A stretch of 64,000 nt of DNA from G963663315 sp965231905 (GTDB lineage Bacteria; Pseudomonadota; Gammaproteobacteria; Arenicellales; Poriferihabitantaceae): assembly GCA_965231905.1 (NCBI GenBank), contig CBDDOO010000002.1:496001-560000 (forward strand), written 5' to 3'. Below are positions 15,773-24,671 of this stretch, one piece after another; the stretch's first letter is position 1; each line of letters begins with the position of its first letter. The notes beneath the pieces were generated by a model. It ran no database searches. It saw only the letters and a program-made list of their open reading frames with translations, and was not told where the DNA came from. The position numbers and the translations under genes were made by a program.

Positions 15773-17338
15773 ATGGTACGAACTTCAGGGCGTCGTGGCC
15801 GCCGGGGTAAAAATCAGGATACTGGGCAGACCGAAAAGGGGATTCCGCAATTACCCCGTAATCAGTTGATGAATCGATTTGCCCCGATCCGGGCGCTGGA
15901 TGAGGAACAGATTGAGCGTATTCATAACGCTTCGATGGATATTCTTGAGCGGCAGGGAGTCGAGGTGCTCGGTGAACAGGCCCTGGATGTTTTCAGGAAG
16001 GCCGGGGCAAGGGTGGATGACGATGGCATGGTACGCATGGACCGGGGGCTGGTGATGGCGGCAATTTCCACTGCTCCCGCAGAGTTTGATGTGGTTCCCC
16101 GAAACCCGGAAAATACCATTCGGTGCGGCGGCAACGCGATCAATTTCGGGATGGTGTCGGGCCCTCCCAACGTGCATGACCAGATCAATGGCCGTCGTCC
16201 GGGTAATCTTTCGGATTACCGGAAGCTGATCAGCCTGGGGCAATTCTTCAATGTGATTTCCTTCTTCGGGAATCAGGCTGTGGCTCCTGTGGACCTGCCC
16301 GCCAATACGCGCCACCTGGACGCGATATTGACCAGTCTGACACTGAGCGACAAGCCTTTCTTTACCCTCGGGATTGGCGCCGAACGGGGATTGGACGCGA
16401 TCAGGATGTGCGCCATTGCGAAGGGTTTGAAGTTGGAGGATATGACGGATCATCCATCGGTGATGACCAATATCAACATCAACTCACCGAGAAAACTGGA
16501 CGATTCCATGGCTTATGGAGCGATGCAGCTTGCCATGCTGGGACAGCCGGTTGTGGTGACGCCGTTTACCCTGATGGGAGCAATGACTCCGGTGACCATG
16601 GCGGGCGCTCTGGCGCAGCAAAATGCCGAAGCGCTACTGGGTCTCAGTTTGCTGCAACTGACCCGGCCGGGCTGCCCGGTGGGCTATGGCGGCTTTACAT
16701 CCAATGTCGATATGCGTTCGGGTTCTCCCGCGTTCGGCACTCCGGAGAACGCGCTCGCCAATCTGGCCGGAGGACAACTGGCAAGAAGATATAATCTACC
16801 CTATCGCACCAGCGCCTGTAACGCGTCGAATGCCGTGGATTGCCAGTCCACCTGGGAAACCTTTATGGCGTTGTGGGGCGCCGTGATGGGGCACGGCAAT
16901 TTTATTTACCACGCTGCGGGATGGCTGGAAGGGGGGTTGGTCGCATCGTTTGAGAAGGTCATGATCGACTGCGAGATGCTCCAGCATATCGCGGCATTGT
17001 TGCGGCCTGTAGAAGTGGATGACCAGACGCTGGCATTGGAAGCGATGGATGAAGTGGGTCCGGGCGGGCACTTTTTCGGATGTGGCCATACCATGGCGCG
17101 GTACAAAAACGCATTCTACGAACCCTTCCTGAGTGATTGGCAAAACAGCCAGAGCTGGCAGGAAGCCGGAGCGAAGGACGCAACCATGCGAGCAACTGAA
17201 ATGTGGCAGCGCATCCTGGATGAGTACGAACCACCGCCGATGGATCCGGCCGTGAAGGAAGAACTGGAAGATTATGTCGCCAAACGCAAGGAGGCGCTGG
17301 GCCGGGAAGAGCCGGGACTGGAGCCGGTTGGGGTGTGA
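15773..17338 (+). CDS. MttB-family methyltransferase, non-pyrrolysine
   Basis: A 521-residue protein of the trimethylamine methyltransferase (MttB) superfamily. The first ~25 residues are a basic extension, followed by the family core (EQIERIHNASMDILERQGVEVLG, NFGMVSGPPNVHDQ, PFFTLGIGAERG, FTLMGAMTPVTMAGALAQQNAEALLG, GVMGHGNFIYHAAGWLEGGL-like segment, GPGGHFFGCGHTMARYKNAFY). Archaeal MttB has in-frame UAG encoding pyrrolysine. This gene has no in-frame UAG, so it belongs to the non-Pyl group, some of which demethylate quaternary amines such as glycine betaine or proline betaine with a corrinoid protein. No corrinoid protein or reactivator gene is next to it, so the acceptor must lie elsewhere. 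Substrate unknown. Confidence 0.88.
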   Translation: MVRTSGRRGRRGKNQDTGQTEKGIPQLPRNQLMNRFAPIRALDEEQIERIHNASMDILERQGVEVLGEQALDVFRKAGARVDDDGMVRMDRGLVMAAISTAPAEFDVVPRNPENTIRCGGNAINFGMVSGPPNVHDQINGRRPGNLSDYRKLISLGQFFNVISFFGNQAVAPVDLPANTRHLDAILTSLTLSDKPFFTLGIGAERGLDAIRMCAIAKGLKLEDMTDHPSVMTNININSPRKLDDSMAYGAMQLAMLGQPVVVTPFTLMGAMTPVTMAGALAQQNAEALLGLSLLQLTRPGCPVGYGGFTSNVDMRSGSPAFGTPENALANLAGGQLARRYNLPYRTSACNASNAVDCQSTWETFMALWGAVMGHGNFIYHAAGWLEGGLVASFEKVMIDCEMLQHIAALLRPVEVDDQTLALEAMDEVGPGGHFFGCGHTMARYKNAFYEPFLSDWQNSQSWQEAGAKDATMRATEMWQRILDEYEPPPMDPAVKEELEDYVAKRKEALGREEPGLEPVGV

Positions 17339-17379
17339 GGATGATGCACAGGATGTCAGGAGCAAATAGAAATGTCGGG

Positions 17380-18228
17380 CTATTTGCGGGGCGGATAGCG
17401 GTCGTAGCCGGGCAGGTTGGGATCCACTTCGCTCCAGCGGGCCTTGTCGGCGACAAAAATATTGTCGTCGGCCTTGCATCCCGGGTCGTCATCGAGCGCG
17501 CCCAACGGGATGACGGCGATGTTTCTGTCGGTATCGACTCTCGGTAGCCCCGACCCGCATTTTTCGCAAAACACATGGGTGAAATACTTGGCGCGAGGTA
17601 GCTTGTAGCTGATCAGGCAGTCGCTTCCCTGCGTAAAATTGACTGCGTCCTGCGCTGTGAACCCGTTGGTGGTAAACGCGGCGGAACGCTCCTGTCTGCA
17701 TCGGGAACAGTAACAGTTATGCACCGCCTTGAATGGCAGGGTCATCTCGAACCGGACTTCACCGCACAGGCAGCTTCCCCGGACTATCCCCGGAGCGGGC
17801 TCAGACAGAGGCGGATTATCATATACGGTCCCCGGGACGGCTGGTGGATGGTCGTCATGTTTCGGCAGATTGTCGGTAATGTCGAGCCAGGGGGCCCTGG
17901 AGGCCACGAAGATGTGTTCGGCAACTGCGGGGCCGTCGTCGTGCGATCCGGCCGGAACGAACATGAACCGGCCGGTATCATCCGCGTTGGGCGTCACCGA
18001 ACCGCAGGTCCGGCAGAAGGAGCGGGTCAATGCGGGAGAGGAGCGGTAGTCTCGGATGGTGTCTTGGCCGCTGGTCCAGCGGAAGTTTTCCTCAGCCATG
18101 AAATAATAGGTGCCATACGCCGCGCCGTGCGCCTTTCTGCACATCTGGCAGTGGCAGTGGTAGGAGCCTTCGGGTTGCCCGGAAATTTCCCAGGATACGC
18201 TGCCGCACAGGCATTGACCTTTACTCAT
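17380..18228 (-). CDS. Tandem GFA-domain protein (glutathione-dependent formaldehyde-activating-like)
   Basis: A 282-residue protein with two zinc-binding GFA/CENP-V domains. Domain 1 has Cys6-x-Cys8, Cys25-x-Cys27-xx-Cys30 and Cys72-xx-Cys75. Domain 2 has Cys153-x-Cys155, Cys172-x-Cys174-xx-Cys177 and Cys221-xx-Cys224. Single-domain members include Gfa, proposed to promote formation of S-hydroxymethylglutathione from formaldehyde, but most family members are not tested. A tandem fusion is less common. A formaldehyde role would suit a genome with Tdm and sarcosine-type oxidases, but this is inference. It is convergent with the MttB gene. The start has a GGAAGA RBS. Confidence 0.88.
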   Translation of the reverse strand: MSKGQCLCGSVSWEISGQPEGSYHCHCQMCRKAHGAAYGTYYFMAEENFRWTSGQDTIRDYRSSPALTRSFCRTCGSVTPNADDTGRFMFVPAGSHDDGPAVAEHIFVASRAPWLDITDNLPKHDDHPPAVPGTVYDNPPLSEPAPGIVRGSCLCGEVRFEMTLPFKAVHNCYCSRCRQERSAAFTTNGFTAQDAVNFTQGSDCLISYKLPRAKYFTHVFCEKCGSGLPRVDTDRNIAVIPLGALDDDPGCKADDNIFVADKARWSEVDPNLPGYDRYPPRK

Positions 18229-18347
18229 GAATTTTCTTCCCGCATGTTTTTACGCTATCGTGACAGTGAATGATTTTTATTTCAAGTGGGTTGTTCGACA
18301 GTCAATGATCTTTGATACTATCCATTTACAGGAGTCGGACGGGGCCC

Positions 18348-19616
18348 ATGAAAATCGAAATTCTGTGTACTGGAGATGAAATTCTGACCGGCAAGACGGT
18401 CAATACCAATTACAGCCATATCGCCAGGCGGCTGATTGAAAACGGATTCAACGCAATGTGGGGAACCGTGGTGGGTGATGATCTGGCCAGCCTGGTCAGG
18501 TCGTTCCACCTGGCCGGGCAAAGGGCGGATGTCGTGATCGTCAATGGCGGTCTGGGGCCGACAGTCGATGACCTGTCCCAACAGGCGGCGGCGCAGGCGG
18601 CCGGGGTCGAACTCGAACTGGTCCGGCAGTGGCTGGATAGAATTGAAGCCTGGTATATTGCAAGAGGCCGGAAGATGCCTTCCAGCAATGTCAAGCAGGC
18701 CATGCTGCCGGCTGGTTCGCAATGGATAGACAACCCGGTCGGCACCGCCTGCGGGTTTGCGATGGATATTGGCGGCGCCCGATTTTTCTTTACTCCGGGA
18801 GTGCCGGTGGAATTAAAGCGCATGCTCGAAGAGCAGATTCTTCCCCGGTTGCATGCGATGCGCGGCGAACCGGTCTTTATCCGGGTAAAGCGTTTCCATG
18901 TGTTCGGTATCGGGGAGGCGCGGGCGGACTGCATGCTGGATGGAGTCGAGGCGCTGGTCGATGACGGCTCGGTCAAACTCGGGTTTCAGTCGCACTACCC
19001 GCAACTTGAAATCAAGTTGACGCTTCATGGGTCCTCACAGGCAGAACTTGATCAGAAAATCACTCCGGTGGAGAATGAAGTCAGGAAGCGGTTGGGAAAC
19101 TTCATTCTCTGTGAAGATGACCAGTCGGTGGAAGAGGAAATCATTCGCGCATTACAACAGATCGGGGGTAGCGTCAGCATCGTGGAAATGCACACTGCGG
19201 GCAGGGTGACCGCCCGTCTCGTGGGTACGGTGGGCAGCGCTGAATGTGTAAAAAGCGGAATGGTATCGGTCGATGTCGAACGATTGCTGAAGTATGCGGG
19301 TATTGTGGAGCCGGTATCACGGACGCCGGGTGAGCAATTGGCGATTTGCCTGGCTGACGCGATTGTGGCGCGTTCCGACTCGTCGCATGCCCTCGTGGCG
19401 CTGGTGAAGCCGTTGGACAATCAGGACGGGGGTCAATACGCGGCAGACATTGTGGTGGCAGTATCGGACGGCAAAGTCGGCGCCTGTCGGATATCCCGTT
19501 TGCCGGGCAGTCCCGAATGGGTCCGGTTGGGGGCTGTGGAGCTGACGCTGGATTGTTTGAGGCGCTACCTGCTTGGTTTGCCGATGCGCGAGCGAATTGA
19601 CTCTGAACTACACTGA
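18348..19616 (+). CDS. CinA-like protein, C-terminal amidase site degenerate
   Basis: A 422-residue protein of the CinA family. Residues 1-170 are the molybdopterin-binding-like (COG1058) domain with TGDEILTGKTVNTN and VIVNGGLGPTVDDL, linked to ADP-ribose or related pyrophosphatase activity in family members. Residues about 260-422 align with the nicotinamide-nucleotide amidase (PncC) domain, but the usual catalytic ESCTGG motif is replaced by EMHTAG near residues 280-285, so amidase activity is doubtful. ATG 18348 is chosen from AGGAG at 18330-18334; an in-frame TTG (18312) would add 12 residues. It is transcribed alone and divergently from the GFA gene. Confidence 0.85.
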   Translation: MKIEILCTGDEILTGKTVNTNYSHIARRLIENGFNAMWGTVVGDDLASLVRSFHLAGQRADVVIVNGGLGPTVDDLSQQAAAQAAGVELELVRQWLDRIEAWYIARGRKMPSSNVKQAMLPAGSQWIDNPVGTACGFAMDIGGARFFFTPGVPVELKRMLEEQILPRLHAMRGEPVFIRVKRFHVFGIGEARADCMLDGVEALVDDGSVKLGFQSHYPQLEIKLTLHGSSQAELDQKITPVENEVRKRLGNFILCEDDQSVEEEIIRALQQIGGSVSIVEMHTAGRVTARLVGTVGSAECVKSGMVSVDVERLLKYAGIVEPVSRTPGEQLAICLADAIVARSDSSHALVALVKPLDNQDGGQYAADIVVAVSDGKVGACRISRLPGSPEWVRLGAVELTLDCLRRYLLGLPMRERIDSELH

Positions 19617-19629
19617 CCGGGGTCAGACG

Positions 19630-19690
19630 GCGGGCGGGCACGGAGACCCGCCCCTACACCGGCTAGCGGATGGGTACGGAGATCCGCCCC
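19630..19690. repeat. Type A hairpin repeat, two copies
   Basis: CGGGCGGGCACGGAGACCCG plus CCCCTAC, and a decayed second copy (GGATGGGTACGGAGATCCGC plus CCCTGCG). They lie in the convergent junction after cinA and before the DUF1015 gene. The rest of 19617-19752 is repeat-derived, with no coding content. Confidence 0.65.
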
Positions 19691-19752
19691 TGCGATTGGT
19701 GTTGGGGAAAGGGTGGGAGTTAAGCCGGCGCCTTGCATCCCTGGCCGGAGTT

Positions 19753-21000
19753 TTATAAATCCCGCTTTAACCGGACAAAAATTCCGGAACGGCATTTGGG
19801 GTCGAAATAAGTGGATTTGGGCGGCATCAATGCGCCGGAGTCGGCCACATCCATCAATTGGCTCATTGAGGTCGCGTGGCAGACAAATACAATGTCCCAT
19901 CCCTCCGCGCATTTTTGTTTTATGTCTTCGTCTGTATTGACACCGGCAATGTAGTCGAGACGCGGATTGCTGCGCATATCCGCGATCCCGAGAATCGGGT
20001 CGAGAATCAGATCCTGCAAAATCGTGACATCCAGGGACTCGACCGGGTTATCCCGTTTGACATATTCGGGTTTGACGCCCAGCCGATACCAGCCGTTGTT
20101 CAGATGCATGCCGAATTCACCATGCCGGGTGGGCTCGAAACCGGTTTGGCCGGAGAGTTTCCGGACATCGAAGCAGGTTTTCAGCGCTTCGACAATGGCT
20201 GCTTCAGTCAAGCCGTTTGAATCTTTGACACAACGGTGAAATGGCAATAATTTGAGCTGGTTATCCGGAAACAGGGCTACCAGCAACTGATTCCAGGGTT
20301 CATTCCCCGCGTTGCCGTATTTGTCGCGCATGATTCTGGCATAACGGTAGCCGGAGGCGGCGCGGTGATGACCATCGGTCAGATAGGTGGTTTTGACAGG
20401 GCTGAACAGCTCGATCAACCGTGCCTGAAGCCTGCGGTCTGCGATACACCAGATTCTCTGGCGGACATCATCTGTGCCGGAAAATTCCAGATCCGGCCGG
20501 TTTTCGATTATTTGCCGGATACACCGGTCGATATCCGGGTCCTGACTGTAGGTCAGACAGATCGGGCTTGACGAAGCGCCCACTACGGCCTGGTATTGCG
20601 CCAGCAGATCCTCCCTGTCGCTGCGGGTGTTTTCATGTTTGCGCATGGCGCCGCGTTCATATTCGCTGACTGAAACCTCACAAACCACACCGGTCTGTAC
20701 ATGCTCGCCGGTATCGAGCTGGTAGATGAACAGACAGGGTTTCTCCAGTACGTCGAACGACCCGTCCGACAACAATTTGTCAAGGTTTTCCCTGTTCGAT
20801 GACAGGAGTTGTTCGGCGCTCAGGCGGTTTCCTTCCGGCAAGTCCTCAAGTAACCGCATGGTATTGAGAAAATTACGCGGGTTGTTTTGTGCGAATATGC
20901 GGCGTTGTTGCGGTGAAACCGAATCATAGGCCGGAGAGACGACTTCCCGGGCATGGTCGGCGTTGACCAGAAAACCATCGAACGGTTTTATTTCTGGCAT
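19753..21000 (-). CDS. DUF1015 family protein linked to serine biosynthesis
   Basis: A 415-residue conserved protein. It has the hallmark N-terminal region (EIKPFDGFLVNADHAREVVSPAYDSVSP), a middle AQYQAVVGASSSPI segment and the family block TTYLTDGHHRAASGYRYARIM. DUF1015 proteins frequently sit next to serA and serC. Their activity is not established, although a role as a kinase or regulator in serine metabolism has been suggested from gene neighbourhood. Here it is the last gene of serA-serC-DUF1015 and starts 12 bp after the serC stop, consistent with one operon. Confidence 0.88.
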   Translation of the reverse strand: MPEIKPFDGFLVNADHAREVVSPAYDSVSPQQRRIFAQNNPRNFLNTMRLLEDLPEGNRLSAEQLLSSNRENLDKLLSDGSFDVLEKPCLFIYQLDTGEHVQTGVVCEVSVSEYERGAMRKHENTRSDREDLLAQYQAVVGASSSPICLTYSQDPDIDRCIRQIIENRPDLEFSGTDDVRQRIWCIADRRLQARLIELFSPVKTTYLTDGHHRAASGYRYARIMRDKYGNAGNEPWNQLLVALFPDNQLKLLPFHRCVKDSNGLTEAAIVEALKTCFDVRKLSGQTGFEPTRHGEFGMHLNNGWYRLGVKPEYVKRDNPVESLDVTILQDLILDPILGIADMRSNPRLDYIAGVNTDEDIKQKCAEGWDIVFVCHATSMSQLMDVADSGALMPPKSTYFDPKCRSGIFVRLKRDL

Positions 21001-21012
21001 GGAAGGGCCCTG

Positions 21013-22101
21013 TCAGCCGTTGTTTCGCTCGAATTCACTCATGAACCCGGCCAGCGCTTCCACGCTGGATTTGGGCATGGCGTTATAGATGCTGGCCCGG
21101 CAGCCGCCTACGCTGCGATGCCCCTTGAGGTTCATCAGGTCGGCTTGTTCAGCCTGTTGCAGGAATTTCCGTTCAAGGTCTTCGTTTGCGAGCCGGAACA
21201 CGACGTTCATGTGCGACCGGCTTGCCGTCTCGACCGGACAATTGTAGTATCCGCCGCTGTCGTCAATCGTGTCGTACAGAATGCCTGCTTTTATCGAAGC
21301 AGCCGCTTCCATGGCCGCCAGCCCCCCTTGTTGTATCATCCATTTCAGGACCTTGCCGAACAGGTAGATCGGGAACATCGGCGGGGTATTGAACATGGAG
21401 CCCTTCGACTGCTGGATGTCGTATCGAAGATAGCGCCCCATGTTCCTGTTACAGGATTCGAGAATCGAGTTGCGGATAAAGACGACGGCCATTCCGGCAG
21501 GCCCGAGGTTTTTTTGCGCCCCGCCGTAGACCAGATCGAACTTTTCCCAGGGCAACGGGCGAGCCATGTATTCCGATGATACGTCGCCGACCAGTGGGAC
21601 TTCCACATCCGGCCATTCGGAAAAACGTATTCCGCCAATGGTTTCATTGGTCGTTATATGAAGATAGCGGGTGTCGTCCTTAAGGGCTCCGAGTTCGTCC
21701 GATAACGGCATACGGGTGAAATTGTGGTCAGAGCCGTCCCAGGGAATATAGATGTCGCCATATTCCCTGGCGTCCGCGATTGCTCCCTTGGCCCAACTGC
21801 CCGAATGGACGTAAGCTCCTTTCTGGCCTGGATTCAACAGATTCATCGGAACCATTGAAAACTGCAGCATGGCGCCACCCTGCAGGAACAGGACACTGAA
21901 ATCGTCGGGCACTTCGAATGCTTCCATCGCCAGGCTGGCGGCGGTTTCGGCGACTTCAACAAAGTGTTTGCCCCGATGGCTCATTTCTATCAGGGACATT
22001 CCGGCTCCCTGGTAGTCGATGAATTCATTTTGGGCATCTTCCAGTACTTCCAGGGGCAAAGTGCATGGGCCTGCGCTGAAATTGTGTTTTCGGTCAGTCA
22101 T
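21013..22101 (-). CDS. serC: Phosphoserine aminotransferase
   Basis: A 362-residue PLP-dependent class V aminotransferase. It converts 3-phosphohydroxypyruvate and glutamate to phosphoserine, and in the DXP-dependent route also makes 4-phosphohydroxythreonine for vitamin B6. It begins NFSAGPCTLPLEVLEDAQ, has the GGAMLQF and HSGSWAKGAI blocks, and the PLP lysine is Lys197 in VYGGAQKNLGPAG. The length equals the usual ~360. It lies between serA and the DUF1015 gene, with pdxJ about 16 kb away. Confidence 0.96.
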   Translation of the reverse strand: MTDRKHNFSAGPCTLPLEVLEDAQNEFIDYQGAGMSLIEMSHRGKHFVEVAETAASLAMEAFEVPDDFSVLFLQGGAMLQFSMVPMNLLNPGQKGAYVHSGSWAKGAIADAREYGDIYIPWDGSDHNFTRMPLSDELGALKDDTRYLHITTNETIGGIRFSEWPDVEVPLVGDVSSEYMARPLPWEKFDLVYGGAQKNLGPAGMAVVFIRNSILESCNRNMGRYLRYDIQQSKGSMFNTPPMFPIYLFGKVLKWMIQQGGLAAMEAAASIKAGILYDTIDDSGGYYNCPVETASRSHMNVVFRLANEDLERKFLQQAEQADLMNLKGHRSVGGCRASIYNAMPKSSVEALAGFMSEFERNNG

Positions 22102-22133
22102 GGGTGAAGTTTCCGTTTTTTGGGGTCTTTTGT

Positions 22134-23093
22134 TCAGTTGACGCAGTTTATCAATTTTCCGGTTGTGAAAGAATGGATCACGTCAATAACGCCATTGGCG
22201 ACGGCAGTCTGTGCCTGAGCGGTCGAGGCGCCGATGTGATGGGCGCCGCATACCGATTCGTGATTGGCCAGAGCCGATTCGAAGCCGGCGCTGCCGGAAT
22301 CCGGTTCATTCCTGTAAACATCCAGTCCGGCGCGGATGCCTTTCGTTTCCATGGCTTCAATCAGTGCCGCCTCATCGACCAGGTCACCACGCGAAGTGTT
22401 GATCAGTGTGGCGCCGTCCTTCATTTTATTCAGAAATGATGAATTGACCATGTTTCTGGTGTTGTCGGTGGAGGGCATGTGCAGGGTGATGATATCGCAG
22501 GTTTCCAGTACTTCATCCTGCGAATCAAGCTGTATGATTCCAGCGTCTGAAATCCTGGTTGAAGCCTCGTCCGACCGGCCGGGTTTGGCGATTGCGTAGA
22601 CCCCCATCCCGAAGGCTCGCGCCCGTTCGGCTACCGCGAAGCCGATTGCCCCGAGGCCCAGTATCCCGATTTTCTGGCCATACAGCCCCCGGCCCGCGGA
22701 ATATTTCTTTTTGTTCCATATCCTGTTTTTAAGGTCTGCCGCTCCGGCTGCGATATTCCGGTCAATCGCGATGATCAGCCCCATCACCAGTTCAGCGACG
22801 GCAATGGAGTTGGCGCCCGGCACATTGCATACCCGGATACCCCGGTCCGCGGCGCCGGCCTTGTCAATGGTATTGGTTCCGGCGCCCGCCCGAATCACCA
22901 GTTTCAATGATTGGCCCGATGCCAGGGTGTCGGCTGTGACCGCAGTACTGCGGACGATCAGCACACAATGATCCGCTATCGCCTGTACCAGGGCAGTGGC
23001 GTCAAGCGCCGGATTCGAGTTCACTTCATGACCCAGGCGGGTTAATTCGTCGATATGGGATTCCGGGAAACTGTCAGCAATAAGAATTTTCAT
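22134..23093 (-). CDS. serA: D-3-phosphoglycerate dehydrogenase, short form
   Basis: A 319-residue NAD-dependent 2-hydroxyacid dehydrogenase, the first step of serine synthesis. It has an N-terminal substrate domain, the Rossmann motif GILGLGAIGFAVAERA near residue 150, LINTSRGDLVDEAAL with the catalytic Arg, and GAHHIGASTAQAQ with the catalytic His. It lacks the C-terminal ACT domain of E. coli SerA, so feedback control by serine through that domain is not expected. The ATG at 23093 (MKILIAD) is preferred; the open frame upstream is not protein-like. Coupling with serC supports the assignment over other 2-hydroxyacid dehydrogenases. Confidence 0.93.
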   Translation of the reverse strand: MKILIADSFPESHIDELTRLGHEVNSNPALDATALVQAIADHCVLIVRSTAVTADTLASGQSLKLVIRAGAGTNTIDKAGAADRGIRVCNVPGANSIAVAELVMGLIIAIDRNIAAGAADLKNRIWNKKKYSAGRGLYGQKIGILGLGAIGFAVAERARAFGMGVYAIAKPGRSDEASTRISDAGIIQLDSQDEVLETCDIITLHMPSTDNTRNMVNSSFLNKMKDGATLINTSRGDLVDEAALIEAMETKGIRAGLDVYRNEPDSGSAGFESALANHESVCGAHHIGASTAQAQTAVANGVIDVIHSFTTGKLINCVN

Positions 23094-23368
23094 GTCAGGC
23101 GCCTGGGTTGGGTGTTTTCGGGGTGTTTTCATGTTCGCCCGGCTGGCCGCGAAAATGGCTTCAAGGCAGATAAAATGCGATAGCCGGGATATTGAACCGA
23201 AGTCTGTTCCGGTTACTGTTTCAAAAGGTTTCGATAATATCAAAGTTGCCCTGATCTTGCGCAAGTTTTTGTGTCGGGGCGATCAGATAATGTCAACCTT
23301 TCTGATGGGATTGGATTCCATTCGCGCTCCCTGTATGATCGTGCTCCAATTCCATAGAGAGTCCGGAT

Positions 23369-23506
23369 ATGTATCAGCCTTTCATGCCGCCAAAAAGATT
23401 ATTGATGGGCCCGGTCAGCAGAGCGCAATATGTAGAGCGGCGCCTTGGTCGCCTTGGAATATTAAAGCAGGCGCTGTCCGATAGCCTGATGCATACAGGT
23501 ACTTGA
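23369..23506 (+). CDS. Possible 45-residue small protein
   Basis: An ATG-to-TGA frame whose stop lies 1 nt before the ATG of the M24 gene (TGATATG), suggesting translational coupling. The product is basic, begins MYQPFMPPKRLLMGPVSRAQ and contains YVERRLGRLGILKQALSDSL. A purine-rich stretch (TAGAGAG) precedes it. It has no similarity that I recognise. It may instead be the leader of the M24 gene. The rest of 23094-23368 between the divergent genes has no convincing coding sequence and probably holds both promoters. Confidence 0.35.
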   Translation: MYQPFMPPKRLLMGPVSRAQYVERRLGRLGILKQALSDSLMHTGT

Positions 23507-23507
23507 T

Positions 23508-24671
23508 ATGCAGACCCCGGCAAGGGGATTCCCTGAATCCGAGTTTGAAACCCGTGCCGCGGCCATGCAGGAAATCATGCATGACCGGAAGGTGGACGCG
23601 GTTCTGCTGACCACTGAGCCGAACGTACGCTATTTCTCCGGTTTTCTGACCCAGTTCTGGCAAAGTCCGACGCGCCCCTGGTTCCTGGTTCTGCCCGCAC
23701 AGGGAAAGCCGGTTGCCGTGATTCCTGAAATCGGCGTACAAGGCATGGCGCAGACCTGGGTCGAGGATATCCGGAGTTGGGCCTCCCCGCGCCCACAGGA
23801 CGATGGAATATCATTGCTGATTGACCTGTTTAAAAATCTGTCGCGAAAACATGGCCGTATCGGTATGACCCTGGGCGCTGAAAGCGTGATCCGCATGCCG
23901 ATCCACAATTTTGACTGGTTGAGGCGGGAATTACCTGAATATCAGTTCGTCGATATCGCCGGACAAATGCATCGTTTGAGGATGGTCAAGTCGGCGCTGG
24001 AAATTGAAAAGACCCGTTATATATGCCAGGTCGTGTCAGCAGCGTTCCAGTCATTGCCGGATTATGCCCGGACGGGCATGACTGAAGCACAGATTGTGAG
24101 CAGGCTGAAGATCGATATTCTGCAACGAGGCGCCGATTCGGTTTCCTACATGGTGGCCGGTTCGGGGCCGGGCGGGTATGACAGTATCATCATGGGTCCC
24201 ACTGACAGGAGCATGGCCGAGGGCGATTTGCTGATTATCGACACCGGCTCCACATTCGACGGCTATTTCTGTGACTTTGATCGAAACTGGTCTTTCGGTT
24301 ATGCGGATGATGCAACCAGACGCGCGCACGAGGTTGTGTGGGACGCAACCGAGGCGGGCTTCAACGCCGCGCAACCAGGCTCAACCACGACCGGAATTTA
24401 CAATGCAATGAATCAGGTCATGCTTGCCGGAGGGTCTCTGGGTAATCAGGTCGGGCGACTGGGTCATGGGCTGGGCATCGAATTGACAGAGAGGCCGTCG
24501 AACACAGCGACGGATAATACCGTGTTGAAAGCAGGAATGATTATTACCCTGGAACCCGGGATGACCTTTGCTCCCGGCAGGCAAATGGTTCATGAAGAGA
24601 ATATCGTGATTACCGAAAGCGGGGCTGAGTGGTTGACCCGCCGCGCCGGCCGCGAACTGATGGTGATATAA
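23508..24671 (+). CDS. M24-family hydrolase (Xaa-Pro dipeptidase/creatinase-like)
   Basis: A 387-residue protein. The N-terminal creatinase-like domain (about 10-155) is followed by a pita-bread metallohydrolase domain with all five expected metal ligands: Asp245, Asp256, His320, Glu349 and Glu364 (IIDTGSTFDGYFCDFDRN, GHGLGIELTE, LEPGM, HEENIVIT). Complete ligands suggest a metal-dependent peptidase rather than creatinase, which lacks them. Possible substrates are Xaa-Pro dipeptides. Ectoine hydrolase (DoeA) and DMSP lyase DddP belong to the same fold but cannot be assigned by eye. It could start a small operon with the hydroxylase that follows. Confidence 0.85.
   Translation: MQTPARGFPESEFETRAAAMQEIMHDRKVDAVLLTTEPNVRYFSGFLTQFWQSPTRPWFLVLPAQGKPVAVIPEIGVQGMAQTWVEDIRSWASPRPQDDGISLLIDLFKNLSRKHGRIGMTLGAESVIRMPIHNFDWLRRELPEYQFVDIAGQMHRLRMVKSALEIEKTRYICQVVSAAFQSLPDYARTGMTEAQIVSRLKIDILQRGADSVSYMVAGSGPGGYDSIIMGPTDRSMAEGDLLIIDTGSTFDGYFCDFDRNWSFGYADDATRRAHEVVWDATEAGFNAAQPGSTTTGIYNAMNQVMLAGGSLGNQVGRLGHGLGIELTERPSNTATDNTVLKAGMIITLEPGMTFAPGRQMVHEENIVITESGAEWLTRRAGRELMVI

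Noticed and set aside
15773..17338. Pyrrolysine-dependent trimethylamine methyltransferase
   Set aside because: The frame runs through the whole domain without an in-frame TAG, so it is not a pyrrolysine MttB; no pyl genes or corrinoid protein in the window.
22134..23264. The longer serA frame starting at 23264
   Set aside because: The extra N-terminal residues do not fit the 2-hydroxyacid dehydrogenase fold, whereas ATG 23093 gives the expected MKILIAD start.
23508..24671. DMSP lyase DddP or creatinase
   Set aside because: All five metal ligands of metallo-M24 enzymes are present, which argues against creatinase. There is no DMSP context, so DddP cannot be asserted.
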